In this document: positions 13,951 to 21,880 of the stretch, in pieces
Position numbering within the stretch: the stretch's first letter is position 1
How the letters are laid out: every line of letters starts with the position of its first letter
From: JAEUSF01 sp964484145
Lineage (GTDB): Bacteria > Patescibacteriota > Doudnabacteria > UBA920
Direction: 5' to 3'
Assembly: GCA_964484145.1 (NCBI GenBank)
Contig: CAZAED010000007.1
Location: 1-40,701, forward strand
DNA length: 40,701 nucleotides
The notes under the pieces: generated by a model
What the model saw: only the letters and a program-made list of their open reading frames with translations
The model's database searches: none
Told to the model about the DNA's origin: nothing
Made by a program: the position numbers and the translations under genes

Positions 13951-14502
13951 ATGTCAAAATATTTATCTGGCTCACTTATTTTATGCGGTTTTGTGCTCGG
14001 ATTAGGCTTTGGGTATTATTTCAGTCCAAATTATTTACAAAATCTGCAGGCAATGCAAAGTATGCCGTCTTTAGGCAGGGCAGATAGGTTTGTGGATTTA
14101 CGTTATTTAAATGCTATGGCAAGCCACCACAAGGGAGCTATTTTATTAGCTGAGCAAGTAAAAAATTCCAGCATGCGTCAGGAAATAGTTGCTTTGGCCG
14201 AAGATATTTTAGCCGGCGAGCCAAAATTAATTGTAAAATTAGAAAATTATAAAAAAGATTTTTACAACGACTCAAGTAAAACTAAAGATCCTATAGTGGT
14301 TAATTTAGGAACTTATGATGAAAATCTAGACCTAAGATTTTTAAATGCGCTTATTGCTCACCATGAAGATGGTATAAATATGGCCAATGAAATAATGCAA
14401 AAATCCAGTAAAAATGAAATATTAACGGATGCAAGTGCAGTTAAGGCATTCTTAACTGGAAGCTTAAGTGTGCTTAAAGAAATGAGACAAAGGTTAAATT
14501 AA
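13951..14502 (+). CDS. DUF305 family, membrane-anchored probable copper-binding protein
   Basis: 183 residues. One N-terminal membrane segment or uncleaved signal (residues 5-24, no lipobox Cys), then two DUF305 repeats: YLNAMASHHKGAILLAEQ and FLNALIAHHEDGINMANE. Each HH pair with nearby Met residues is the conserved DUF305 feature and the ferritin-like four-helix fold is assumed from the family. DUF305 proteins often lie beside copper ATPases and are proposed to bind metal outside the membrane. The second gene of the copper operon, 26 nt before copA. Exact activity is unproven. Confidence 0.88.
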   Translation: MSKYLSGSLILCGFVLGLGFGYYFSPNYLQNLQAMQSMPSLGRADRFVDLRYLNAMASHHKGAILLAEQVKNSSMRQEIVALAEDILAGEPKLIVKLENYKKDFYNDSSKTKDPIVVNLGTYDENLDLRFLNALIAHHEDGINMANEIMQKSSKNEILTDASAVKAFLTGSLSVLKEMRQRLN

Positions 14503-14528
14503 AATAGTTGTAATATTAATTTTATTTT

Positions 14529-16850
14529 ATGTCTTTACAAAATAAACAATTCAATATTAAAGGAATGCATTGCGCGAGTTGTGGGGCGATTATTAAACGT
14601 ACCTTACAGAAGCAGGAGGGCGTAGAGGCGTGCGAAGTTAACTATGCCACAGAAACAGCAAAAATTAGTTTTGACGAAAGTAAAATTTCGCCCGAAACTA
14701 TGTCTAAAAAAATAGAACCCTTAGGGTACAGTTTTAGAATGCCAAATGAGCACAAAGGACATGTTATGCCGGACGGCTCTGTTATGACAGGTATGGACCA
14801 TAGCGAACATTTGGGACTTAATCAGACCAAAGAGGAAAAACTTCAGGAACTTAACGAGCAAAAACAAAAAGTACAGTTTGTGCTGCCCTTAGCCATTTTA
14901 GTTTTTGCTTTAATGCTTTGGGAAATAGCCGGGAGTTTTTTTACAGTCTTGCCCAAGTTTTTTTTGCCAATGGACTTGTATAATACTATTTTGTTAGTTT
15001 TAGCCACGCCGGTTTTGTTTTGGGCGGGTAAACAATTTTTAGTAGGCGTGTGGAGGTTTTTAAAACACGGCGCTGCCAATATGGACACACTTGTAGGCTT
15101 AGGAATTTTGATAGCTTTTGTTTATAGCGCGATTGTGGTTTTATTTCCGTCGGTTAAAACAAAATTAAATTTGCCGGATTTGGTATTTTTTGACGTGACT
15201 ATTGTAGTTATTGGGTTTATTGTTTTGGGAAAATATTTGGAAATGCGCTCAAAACTTAAAACCGGAGAAGCTATTGAAAAACTTTTGAACTTGCAGGTTA
15301 AAACAGCGCTGGTTTTAGTAGACGGCAAAGAAGTAGAAAAAAATATTGAAGAGGTAAAAATTGGCGACTTAATAGTAGTAAAACCTGGAGGCAAGCTGCC
15401 GGTTGACGGAGTTATTGTAGAGGGCAAAAGTTCTATAGATGAATCTATGGTTAGCGGCGAGTCTATGCCGGTAAGTAAAACTATGGGCGAAAAAGTTGTG
15501 GGGGGTACAATAAATAAGCAGGGAAGCTTTGTTTTTAGGGCGGAAAAAGTGGGGAGTGAAACTTTGCTTTCGCATATTATTAAAATGGTAGAAAGCGCGC
15601 AAGGCAGCAAAGCCCCAATAGAACAATTAGCAGACAAAATTTCCGCGGTTTTTGTGCCGGTAGTTTTGGGCATTGCTTTCTTGTCGTTATTTTTGTGGCT
15701 GGTAGTCGCGCCGTACTATATGCCATTTAACCAAGCGTTGTCCTTAGGGATTTTATGTTATGTAAGCGTATTAATAATTGCTTGTCCATGCGCATTGGGG
15801 CTTGCCACACCCACGGCTATTATAGCCGGCGTTGGCAAAGGCGCTTCTTTGGGTGTATTAATTAAAAACGCAGAAAGCTTGCAGCTTTTAGCCGGAGTAA
15901 ATACTTTGGTGGTAGACAAGACCGGCACATTAACAGAAGGCAAGCCGAGTGTTACGGACTTAGTAGTTACTAGTGACGCCTTACAAGTGACTAATGCACT
16001 ACAAATTGCGGCAAGTCTAGAAAAGAAATCTGAGCACCCTTTAGCAGAGGCAATTGTTAGTAAAGCCAAGGAAGACAAAATAGAAATTTTAGAAGTAAAG
16101 GAGTTTGAAAATTTAGAAGGTAGGGGGGTTAAGGGTAAAATAAACGGGGAGGTATATTTTGTCGGAAGTCCCAAGCTTTCGGAAGAATTAAACATAAAAA
16201 TTCAAACAGAAAAAATTAATATTTACACAAAACAAGGAAAGACCCCTGCGCTTTTAATGTCCCAAACAGAAGTTTTAGCAATTTTAGCCATTGCGGACAA
16301 ACCAAAAGACAACGCGGCTGTAAGCATAAAGAATTTACATAACTTGGGAATTAAAATTATTATGTTAAGCGGCGACAACAAACAGACGGCGGAGTATATT
16401 GCAAAAAGTTTGGGCATAGACAATGTAATTGCTGAAGTTATGCCGCAGCAGAAACTTCAAAAAATAACTGAACTGCAAAAAGAAGGCAAAGTTGTGGCAA
16501 TGGCCGGGGACGGTATAAACGACGCTCCAGCACTCGCGCAGGCCAACGTAGGAATTGCTATGGGTAGCGGAACAGACGTGGCCATAGAAACTGCCGACGT
16601 AACTTTACTTAAAGGCGATATTGCCAAAATTGCGGTTTCTATAAAATTAGCCAGGGCGACTATGTCTACTATAAAGCAGAATTTATTTTGGGCGTTTGGT
16701 TATAATATTATTGGCATACCGCTTGCTGCCGGGCTGTTCTATCCGTTTTTTGGATGGCTACTAAACCCTGCATTTGCCGGACTTGCTATGGCCTTTAGTT
16801 CGGTTATGGTGGTAAGTAATTCGCTTAGATTAAAACGTAAAGCTTTGTAA
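14529..16850 (+). CDS. copA: Cu+-exporting P1B-type ATPase
   Basis: 773 residues. N-terminal heavy-metal-associated domain with GMHCASC at 12-18, then a His/Met-rich linker (EHKGHVMPDG and MTGMDHSEH, about 78-100) that can bind metal. Eight membrane helices, with the CPC transport site in IIACPCALGLATPTA near residue 418. Actuator motif SGESMPV near 315, phosphorylation motif DKTGTLTEG near 461, SEHP near 501 and GDGINDAPA near 659. The set is that of subclass 1B-1, which exports Cu+ or Ag+ from the cytoplasm. In the operon with the CsoR-family repressor, DUF305, SafE-cupredoxin and a CopZ-like chaperone. No Shine-Dalgarno. Confidence 0.96.
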   Translation: MSLQNKQFNIKGMHCASCGAIIKRTLQKQEGVEACEVNYATETAKISFDESKISPETMSKKIEPLGYSFRMPNEHKGHVMPDGSVMTGMDHSEHLGLNQTKEEKLQELNEQKQKVQFVLPLAILVFALMLWEIAGSFFTVLPKFFLPMDLYNTILLVLATPVLFWAGKQFLVGVWRFLKHGAANMDTLVGLGILIAFVYSAIVVLFPSVKTKLNLPDLVFFDVTIVVIGFIVLGKYLEMRSKLKTGEAIEKLLNLQVKTALVLVDGKEVEKNIEEVKIGDLIVVKPGGKLPVDGVIVEGKSSIDESMVSGESMPVSKTMGEKVVGGTINKQGSFVFRAEKVGSETLLSHIIKMVESAQGSKAPIEQLADKISAVFVPVVLGIAFLSLFLWLVVAPYYMPFNQALSLGILCYVSVLIIACPCALGLATPTAIIAGVGKGASLGVLIKNAESLQLLAGVNTLVVDKTGTLTEGKPSVTDLVVTSDALQVTNALQIAASLEKKSEHPLAEAIVSKAKEDKIEILEVKEFENLEGRGVKGKINGEVYFVGSPKLSEELNIKIQTEKINIYTKQGKTPALLMSQTEVLAILAIADKPKDNAAVSIKNLHNLGIKIIMLSGDNKQTAEYIAKSLGIDNVIAEVMPQQKLQKITELQKEGKVVAMAGDGINDAPALAQANVGIAMGSGTDVAIETADVTLLKGDIAKIAVSIKLARATMSTIKQNLFWAFGYNIIGIPLAAGLFYPFFGWLLNPAFAGLAMAFSSVMVVSNSLRLKRKAL

Positions 16851-16889
16851 TAATATTTATATGGTAAAGTAATAGTATATAGTTAATAT

Positions 16890-17936
16890 ATGCAAGATAC
16901 ATCACTCTATACAATTTTTATAACCGGGCTTTTAACAGGCGGGCTAACTTGCCTGGCAGTGCAGGGGGGTCTGCTTGCTTCAACCATAGCGCAGAGGGAC
17001 GAGGAAAAGGAGCTGCAAAAAGACAAAAGCACAAAAGGCGCGGCTATGCCGATTTTGGCGTTTTTAGTTGCTAAATTAGTAGCTTACACTTTCTTAGGTT
17101 TTTTGCTCGGCTGGTTTGGATCTTTGTTCCAATTGTCTTTTACCGCCCAGGTGGTTTTACAATTTTTTGTGGCCTTGTTTATGATAGGTACTGCCTTGGC
17201 TATTTTAAACGTGCATCCTATTTTTCGTTATTTTATAATTCAGCCGCCAAAGTTTATTACCAGAAGGGTTAAAGGCATTACTAAGTCACGTGACATTTTC
17301 GCACCCGGACTTTTAGGCGCCTTTACGGTATTTCTGCCTTGCGGCACAACCCAGTCAATGATGCTGCTTGCAGTAGCCAGCGGACAGCCCTTGCTTGGCG
17401 CTTTGATTTTGTTTATTTTCGTCCTAGGAACCAGCCCTTTATTTTTTACTTTGGGTTATTTGGCCACTCGCTTGGGAGATGCTTTGCATAAAAGGTTTCT
17501 GCGAATTGCGGCTTTGGCTATAATAGTTTTAGCTCTGTTTAATTTAAACAATGCCATTGCCCTAACGGGCAAGACAAGTTGGACTTTTGGGGGCGTAGCT
17601 AAAGGGGCTTTTTGCACAATTGCTTATTGCGAAAATCAAAATTTAGCCGATCCGGTGGTCAAATCGGCGGTAAGTGAACAAACTATTGTTATAGAGAATA
17701 GCGGCTATAGCCCGAGGGAGTTTTCGGTAAAAGCCGGAAGCGAAGTAAAAATAAATTTAGTCAATAAAGACGGTTATACTTGCGCGCAGGCATTTACCAT
17801 TCCTTCTTTGCGCTTGCAAAAAGTTGTGGCACCCAATACCACGGAAACAATTACTTTTACAGCTCCCAAGCAAAAAGGAAAGTTAGCTTTTATGTGCAGT
17901 ATGGGAATGTATAGAGGAGTAATTAATGTTAATTAA
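16890..17936 (+). CDS. TauE/SafE-like membrane protein fused to a cupredoxin domain
   Basis: 348 residues. The first about 225 form six to seven membrane helices of the DsbD_2/SafE type: TGLLTGGLTCLAVQGGLLAS at the start and FTVFLPCGTTQSMM in the middle each carry a Cys in the pseudo-symmetric positions. After a short linker, residues about 258-348 form a cupredoxin-like domain (YSPREFSVKAGSEVKINL, then TCAQAFTIP and the ligand loop MCSMGMYRG). The expected His of cupredoxins is replaced by Cys in TCAQAF. The protein may take copper across the membrane or deliver it to an exported cuproenzyme such as the quinol oxidase; this is inference. A possible -10 TATAGT lies 6 nt before the ATG. Confidence 0.85.
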   Translation: MQDTSLYTIFITGLLTGGLTCLAVQGGLLASTIAQRDEEKELQKDKSTKGAAMPILAFLVAKLVAYTFLGFLLGWFGSLFQLSFTAQVVLQFFVALFMIGTALAILNVHPIFRYFIIQPPKFITRRVKGITKSRDIFAPGLLGAFTVFLPCGTTQSMMLLAVASGQPLLGALILFIFVLGTSPLFFTLGYLATRLGDALHKRFLRIAALAIIVLALFNLNNAIALTGKTSWTFGGVAKGAFCTIAYCENQNLADPVVKSAVSEQTIVIENSGYSPREFSVKAGSEVKINLVNKDGYTCAQAFTIPSLRLQKVVAPNTTETITFTAPKQKGKLAFMCSMGMYRGVINVN

Positions 17937-17958
17937 TTTTTTTTAATTAAATATATTT

Positions 17959-18168
17959 ATGATCAGCACTCAAATATTTAAAATATCAGGTATGCATTGC
18001 ACCTCGTGCGCAATGACTATAGATATGGACTTAGAAGACTTAGACGGAGTAGAGGAGTCAACGACAAATTACGCCAAACAGGTTACAGAAGTAAAGTTTG
18101 ATTCAGGGAAAATCAGCCCGGATAAAATTATTGAAACAATAAAAAAAACCGGTTATGAAGTTGTCTAA
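17959..18168 (+). CDS. CopZ-like heavy-metal-associated chaperone
   Basis: 69 residues, a single HMA domain. Metal site GMHCTSC at 11-17 (Cys14, Cys17) and the family ending KTGYEVV. It should carry Cu+ to CopA, whose N-terminal domain has the matching GMHCASC site. Unlike many CopZ proteins it is acidic in the middle (DMDLEDLDGVEE), complementary to a basic partner surface. Last gene of the operon, closed by a strong terminator. Confidence 0.93.
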   Translation: MISTQIFKISGMHCTSCAMTIDMDLEDLDGVEESTTNYAKQVTEVKFDSGKISPDKIIETIKKTGYEVV

Positions 18169-18169
18169 A

Positions 18170-18204
18170 CTAAAACCCCCTAGGAAATTACAAGGGGGTT
18201 TTAG
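18170..18204. terminator. Bidirectional terminator between copper operon and msrB
   Basis: 12-bp perfect stem CTAAAACCCCCT (18170-18181) with AGGGGGTTTTAG (18193-18204), 11-nt loop. A- and T-rich arms let it work on both strands. Confidence 0.85.
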
Positions 18205-18212
18205 AAAAGGAA

Positions 18213-18614
18213 TTATTTTTTTACAAGCAGGCACGCGCCGTTTATACAGAATCTTTTTCCAGTTGTCTCGCTTGGGCCGTCGTCAAACACATGTCCCAAA
18301 TGCGAGCCGCATTTGGCACAGGTAACTTCGGTTCTAGACATCCCGTGTGCGCTATCTTCATTAAACTCCACCGATCCTGGTAGTGCTTGGTCAAAACTAG
18401 GCCAACCAGTACCGCTTTCAAATTTTGCATCGCCCTTAAAAAGCACGTTGCCGCAAACAGCGCAGGTAAAGTCCATATTTTTGTCATGCACTTCCAAAAG
18501 GGGGCTGGAAAATGGCCGCTCTGTTCCTTTGTTGCGCAATATTTCGTACTGCTCGGGTGTTAGGCGTTTTTTTAATTCTTCTTCGTCTACTTGGATTTTT
18601 TGGTTGTCAGTCAT
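18213..18614 (-). CDS. msrB: Peptide methionine sulfoxide reductase MsrB
   Basis: 133 residues, the full MsrB domain. Zinc-binding pairs CAVC (51-54) and CAKC (99-102), the GTGWPSF block (68-74), and the catalytic Cys123 in RFCINGA. No resolving Cys is seen at the usual position (SGTGWP region has none), so recycling may depend directly on thioredoxin or a small thiol. It reduces methionine-R-sulfoxide and complements MsrA at 7711. A TATAAT on the minus strand lies about 30 nt upstream of the start. Ends at the terminator shared with the copper operon. Confidence 0.96.
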   Translation of the reverse strand: MTDNQKIQVDEEELKKRLTPEQYEILRNKGTERPFSSPLLEVHDKNMDFTCAVCGNVLFKGDAKFESGTGWPSFDQALPGSVEFNEDSAHGMSRTEVTCAKCGSHLGHVFDDGPSETTGKRFCINGACLLVKK

Positions 18615-18658
18615 TATATTATTTTTTAATTTTATTTATTATACAATAAAACATTGAC

Positions 18659-18687
18659 TTGACGAATGGCACTAAAAATGGTATGAT
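18659..18687 (+). promoter_or_regulatory. Promoter of tRNA-His
   Basis: TTGACG, 17-nt spacer, TATGAT. Start near 18694, 81 nt before the tRNA. Confidence 0.65.
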
Positions 18688-18693
18688 TTTATT

Positions 18694-18774
18694 GTCTGAC
18701 ACAGCAGACAAATTTACCAAGCTCTTCACGAATCTGTGCGAGAGTTTTTTTATTACCAAGTAGTAAAACAATAT
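18694..18774 (+). promoter_or_regulatory. Leader with terminator-like hairpin ahead of tRNA-His
   Basis: Two structures lie between the promoter and the tRNA: TTGTCTG/CAGACAA with a 6-nt loop near the 5' end, and a CTCT...AGAG hairpin with inner CAC/GTG followed by seven T's (about 18722-18754). The second is terminator-like and would have to be read through to make the tRNA. Confidence 0.4.
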
Positions 18775-18850
18775 GGCGGCTATGGTATAGTGGTTATTAC
18801 ACCGCTCTGTGGCAGCGGGAACACGGGTTCAATTCCCGTTAGCCGCCCCA
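18775..18850 (+). tRNA. tRNA-His (GTG)
   Basis: 76 nt. The acceptor stem includes an encoded extra G at -1 pairing with C73, as required for tRNA-His, and the CCA end is encoded. Anticodon stem CCGCT/AGCGG encloses loop CTGTGGC with anticodon GTG. T-arm CGGGTTCAATTCCCG is canonical. Confidence 0.95.
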
Positions 18851-18891
18851 TACAAAAAGCCTACTCTAAAAAGTAGGCTTTTTGTATGGGG
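18846..18891 (+). terminator. 20-bp terminator hairpin overlapping the tRNA-His 3' end
   Basis: 18846-18865 pairs perfectly with 18872-18891, loop CTAAAA. The outer part of the left arm is the tRNA's own CCCCA, so the full hairpin competes with the acceptor stem. Confidence 0.75.
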
Positions 18892-18922
18892 TAAGATAGT
18901 AGAAATTTACCCTTAAAGCTTC

Positions 18923-19453
18923 TTACAAAATTTCTTTCTCCAATTTCTTTTCTAGTTCGTCGGCGCTTATGGGTTTTAGGAGGCGGCGGAGCTCTGGGTC
19001 TTGGGTTATGTCTATGCCTTGTTTTTCGAGTAGCAAAGTAACCATTTGCATAACTTTGGTAATTTCTTTTTCTGCAATTAAATTAATTTGCAAATGGATT
19101 TCTTCCCTAAGGTCGTCTACCTTCATATTGCGGTTTTGGGAAATAAGCACAAAAATAGCTAAAATTATAGCCTCTAGAGAGACTATAGTAGTAAGCAGGC
19201 TAAAAGGGAAAGGGTCAAAGGCCGGGATGCTAGCAATGTTGTTTGTGTTTACTAAAAGCCAAAAAATAAAAAATATGGCGTTAGCCGTTAAAAAACCCAT
19301 ACTGCCAAAGCCTTTGGTCATAAAGTCGGCAATTTTTTCAGCCACGGTTCTCCTGGCGTCTGCCTTAGCTTTAATGGTACGAATAATTCTTTTTTTGTGT
19401 TCTTCGCTTTCACAAAATATTTGGTATAAGAAAGACAAGGGATTTTTCGGCAT
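18923..19453 (-). CDS. DUF1003 membrane protein
   Basis: 176 residues. Two membrane helices (about 55-73 and 80-103) connected by a short turn, flanked by an N-terminal charged region and a C-terminal amphipathic coiled-coil-like tail. The block ADFMTKGFGSMGFL and the LISQNRNMKVDDLR segment after the second helix are typical of DUF1003 (PF06210). Function of the family is unknown. 18 nt downstream of the CorC-like gene on the same strand, so probably cotranscribed with it. Confidence 0.9.
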   Translation of the reverse strand: MPKNPLSFLYQIFCESEEHKKRIIRTIKAKADARRTVAEKIADFMTKGFGSMGFLTANAIFFIFWLLVNTNNIASIPAFDPFPFSLLTTIVSLEAIILAIFVLISQNRNMKVDDLREEIHLQINLIAEKEITKVMQMVTLLLEKQGIDITQDPELRRLLKPISADELEKKLEKEIL

Positions 19454-19471
19454 ATTTTTTAAATTTAAATA

Positions 19472-20770
19472 TTAAATTATTTTAATTTCAACTGTTTTTA
19501 CTGTTCTTTGCGTAATTTCCTTAACAGTAAATTCTATATTTTTATATTTTACTACATCTCCCGTGTCAGGAAAACGACCGAGTTTTTCTAAAATAAAACC
19601 GGAAATAGTTGTGTGGGTGCTGTCTTCGGGTAGAGTTGCTTTAAAGTAGCGGTTAAAATCTAAAATAGAAAGTTCGCCGGCAACTAAAAAAGTATCATCA
19701 CTTATTTTGTTTATGCCTTTGTTACCCTCGTCGGTTTCGTCGGCTATGTCACCAACTATTTCTTCTAGCACGTCTTCTAAAGTAACTAGCCCAACCACTT
19801 CGCCATGCTCGCTGGTCACCATTGCCATATGAAGTTTTTTTCTTTGCAGCCTTTGCAAAACCTCGTCAATTTTCATTGCGCTTGGCACAAAGTAAGGCTG
19901 GACCATAAATTCTCTAATACTAGAAGGTTCAATATTTTTTGACAGAAGCGATAGAAGTTTTTTTGTATACAAAATTCCAACTACGTGGTTAATATTTTTT
20001 TCAAACACCGGCACTCGGGAGTAGCCGGAGTCTATTGCAGAGTCTATTACTTGTCTGGCATTATTACTAATGTCTACCGCCATCATTTGGCTGCGCGGCA
20101 CCATAATTTTTCCAACCGTTAAGTCGGAGGACTTAAATACATTTTCAATTATGTCGTGCTCTCTCGGGTCAATGGTTCCGGCTTTTTCGCCCTCTTCGAG
20201 TAGCGAGCGGATTTCTTCTTCGGAAATACGGGACTCGGTAAAGGTGGTGGAGTCTTTAAAAGGCTTTAAAAGAAAGTTAGAAGACAGGCTTAAAAACTTA
20301 ACTGGGTAGTAGCTAATTTTAGAAAGCCAAAAAACCGGGTAAGCCGCAAACATAGAAAATTTTTCAGAATACCTAAGACCCAAAGACTTTGGCACCAGCT
20401 CACCGAGCATTAAACTAAAGTAGGCGACTGCACCGACAACGAGTACAAAGCTAATTTGATAAGCGTACTCCCTTAAAAAGTTATTTTGTAATTTTGCTAG
20501 GTAATCTCCAAATTGTACAGCCAGGCTACTGCCGGCAAAGGCTGAAGCCGCAATTGTAACGAACGATATTCCAATTTGGATTGTGGCAAAGAGCTTTTCC
20601 GGGCTATTGTGCAAGTCCTGAATAATTTTAGCTCGTTTGCTGCCGCGTTTAACCAAAGCCGCAATTCGGCTTTTGCGTACTGAAATTAGAGCAATTTCGC
20701 TACAAGCAAAAAACCCGTTTAAAAGGGTTAAAACCAAAACTATTAAAATTTCCCAAAAAACTTTATTCAC
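19472..20770 (-). CDS. CorC/HlyC-type protein: DUF21, CBS pair, C-terminal domain
   Basis: 432 residues in the usual order: N-terminal DUF21 membrane domain (about 1-190, three to four helices, beginning EILIVLVLTLLNGFFACSEIALIS), a linker, two CBS domains (about 205-330, with VGKIMVPRSQMMAVD and VVGLVTLEDVLEEIVGDI) and the CorC_HlyC domain (about 345-428). Such CNNM/CorC proteins transport or sense Mg2+ or other divalent ions; old annotation as haemolysin is misleading. The CBS pair binds adenosine nucleotides in homologues. Divergent from cyoA with 75 bp between. Confidence 0.92.
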   Translation of the reverse strand: MNKVFWEILIVLVLTLLNGFFACSEIALISVRKSRIAALVKRGSKRAKIIQDLHNSPEKLFATIQIGISFVTIAASAFAGSSLAVQFGDYLAKLQNNFLREYAYQISFVLVVGAVAYFSLMLGELVPKSLGLRYSEKFSMFAAYPVFWLSKISYYPVKFLSLSSNFLLKPFKDSTTFTESRISEEEIRSLLEEGEKAGTIDPREHDIIENVFKSSDLTVGKIMVPRSQMMAVDISNNARQVIDSAIDSGYSRVPVFEKNINHVVGILYTKKLLSLLSKNIEPSSIREFMVQPYFVPSAMKIDEVLQRLQRKKLHMAMVTSEHGEVVGLVTLEDVLEEIVGDIADETDEGNKGINKISDDTFLVAGELSILDFNRYFKATLPEDSTHTTISGFILEKLGRFPDTGDVVKYKNIEFTVKEITQRTVKTVEIKII

Positions 20771-20816
20771 CTATTAATAATAGCAAAAAAATCACCAAAG
20801 GGCGATTTGAATATGA

Positions 20817-20822
20817 TATAAT
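20817..20822 (+). promoter_or_regulatory. Likely -10 of the cyo operon
   Basis: TATAAT 23 nt upstream of the cyoA start. No good -35 is seen at 17 nt (ACCAAA-like), which suggests weak or activator-dependent transcription. Confidence 0.4.
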
Positions 20823-20845
20823 CTATATATACTTGTAAGCACAAA

Positions 20846-21733
20846 ATGAGCAACAAAATCAAACCAGGTTTTATATTTTTTTTAGCAATAGATATTCTAT
20901 TGCTGGGTTTTTTAGCTTTACAAATTTTTCACCCGGTTTTTAATTTTGGGAATTTTGATTTGCTAAATCCTAAGGGTATAATTGCCCATAAACAGGTTAG
21001 GCTGCTGGTTACCGCTTTGTTAATAATGTCTGCAATTATATTGCCGGTTTTTATTGCGCTTTTTTATATTGTTTGGAAGTATAGGGCTGGAAAAAACCGC
21101 GCAGATTATACGCCTGAAATTATTGGTAATTCAAAAAAAGAAATTCTATTATGGGTTAGCCCCATAGTAATAATTTTTATTATATCCATTCTTAACTGGA
21201 AAAGTACGCACGATTTAGACCCATATAAACCTCTTATTTCGAACAATAAACCTATTACTATTCAAGTTGTAGCACTCCGGTGGAAGTGGTTATTTATTTA
21301 TCCGGAAGCAGGAATTGCCACTGTCAATTTTGTAGAGTTCCCAGAAAACACCCCAATTAAATTTGAATTAACAGCCGACGATGCGCCAATGAATTCTTTT
21401 TGGATTCCACAATTAGGCGGACAAATGTACGCCATGGCCGGTATGTCCACAAATTTGAATTTAATGGCAGACAAAGAAGGGGAATATAACGGTTCGGCCG
21501 CGGACATAAGCGGGTTTGGTTTTGCGGGTATGAGGTTTAAGGCAAAATCGGTAACGGAGGCTGATTTTAACGAATGGGTAAAAGCAGTTAAAATGTCATC
21601 GCCAGTTCTAAGCGCGTCTGCTTATAATGAACTGCTAAAACCGAGTGAAAATAATAAACCTGCTTTTTATTCATCGACGGACAAAGATTTATATAATACA
21701 ATAGTGATGAAGTATATGACGACAGTAAAGTGA
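20846..21733 (+). CDS. cyoA: Quinol oxidase subunit II (CyoA-like)
   Basis: 295 residues. Three N-terminal hydrophobic segments (about 8-28, 50-75 and 100-115), then a cupredoxin-fold outer domain. In ALRWKWLFIYPEAGIATVN and FWIPQLGGQMYAMAGM it follows CyoA. The CuA ligands of cytochrome c oxidases are missing: the ligand loop reads ADISGFGFAGMRF with no Cys pair, so the electron donor is a quinol. The N-terminus has no lipobox Cys, unlike E. coli CyoA. The C-terminal tail is shorter. First gene of the cyo operon; a 9-nt repeat starts directly after the stop codon. Confidence 0.95.
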   Translation: MSNKIKPGFIFFLAIDILLLGFLALQIFHPVFNFGNFDLLNPKGIIAHKQVRLLVTALLIMSAIILPVFIALFYIVWKYRAGKNRADYTPEIIGNSKKEILLWVSPIVIIFIISILNWKSTHDLDPYKPLISNNKPITIQVVALRWKWLFIYPEAGIATVNFVEFPENTPIKFELTADDAPMNSFWIPQLGGQMYAMAGMSTNLNLMADKEGEYNGSAADISGFGFAGMRFKAKSVTEADFNEWVKAVKMSSPVLSASAYNELLKPSENNKPAFYSSTDKDLYNTIVMKYMTTVK

Positions 21734-21880
21734 ATTATTCTAATTAACCTAATTGTTCTAATTATTCTAAATAAATCCCAAAACCCAATTATTAAATGTC
21801 TAAGGCTTTGGACATTAGAAATTAGTTATTAGACATTATTTAGGGTACTTAGGTTAATCAGTATAATTAGAAATTTAAAA
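21734..21880. repeat. 9-nt repeat element with inverted arms between cyoA and cyoB
   Basis: Left arm (21734-21770): ATTATTCTA, ATTAACCTA, ATTGTTCTA, ATTATTCTA. The right arm (about 21840-21872) carries related units in inverse orientation (TTAGGTTAAT, TATAATTAGAAAT). Between them is a 65-nt A/T-rich stretch with TGTCTAAGG...GACATTAGAAATTAG-like repeats. No gene seen. Confidence 0.75.
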
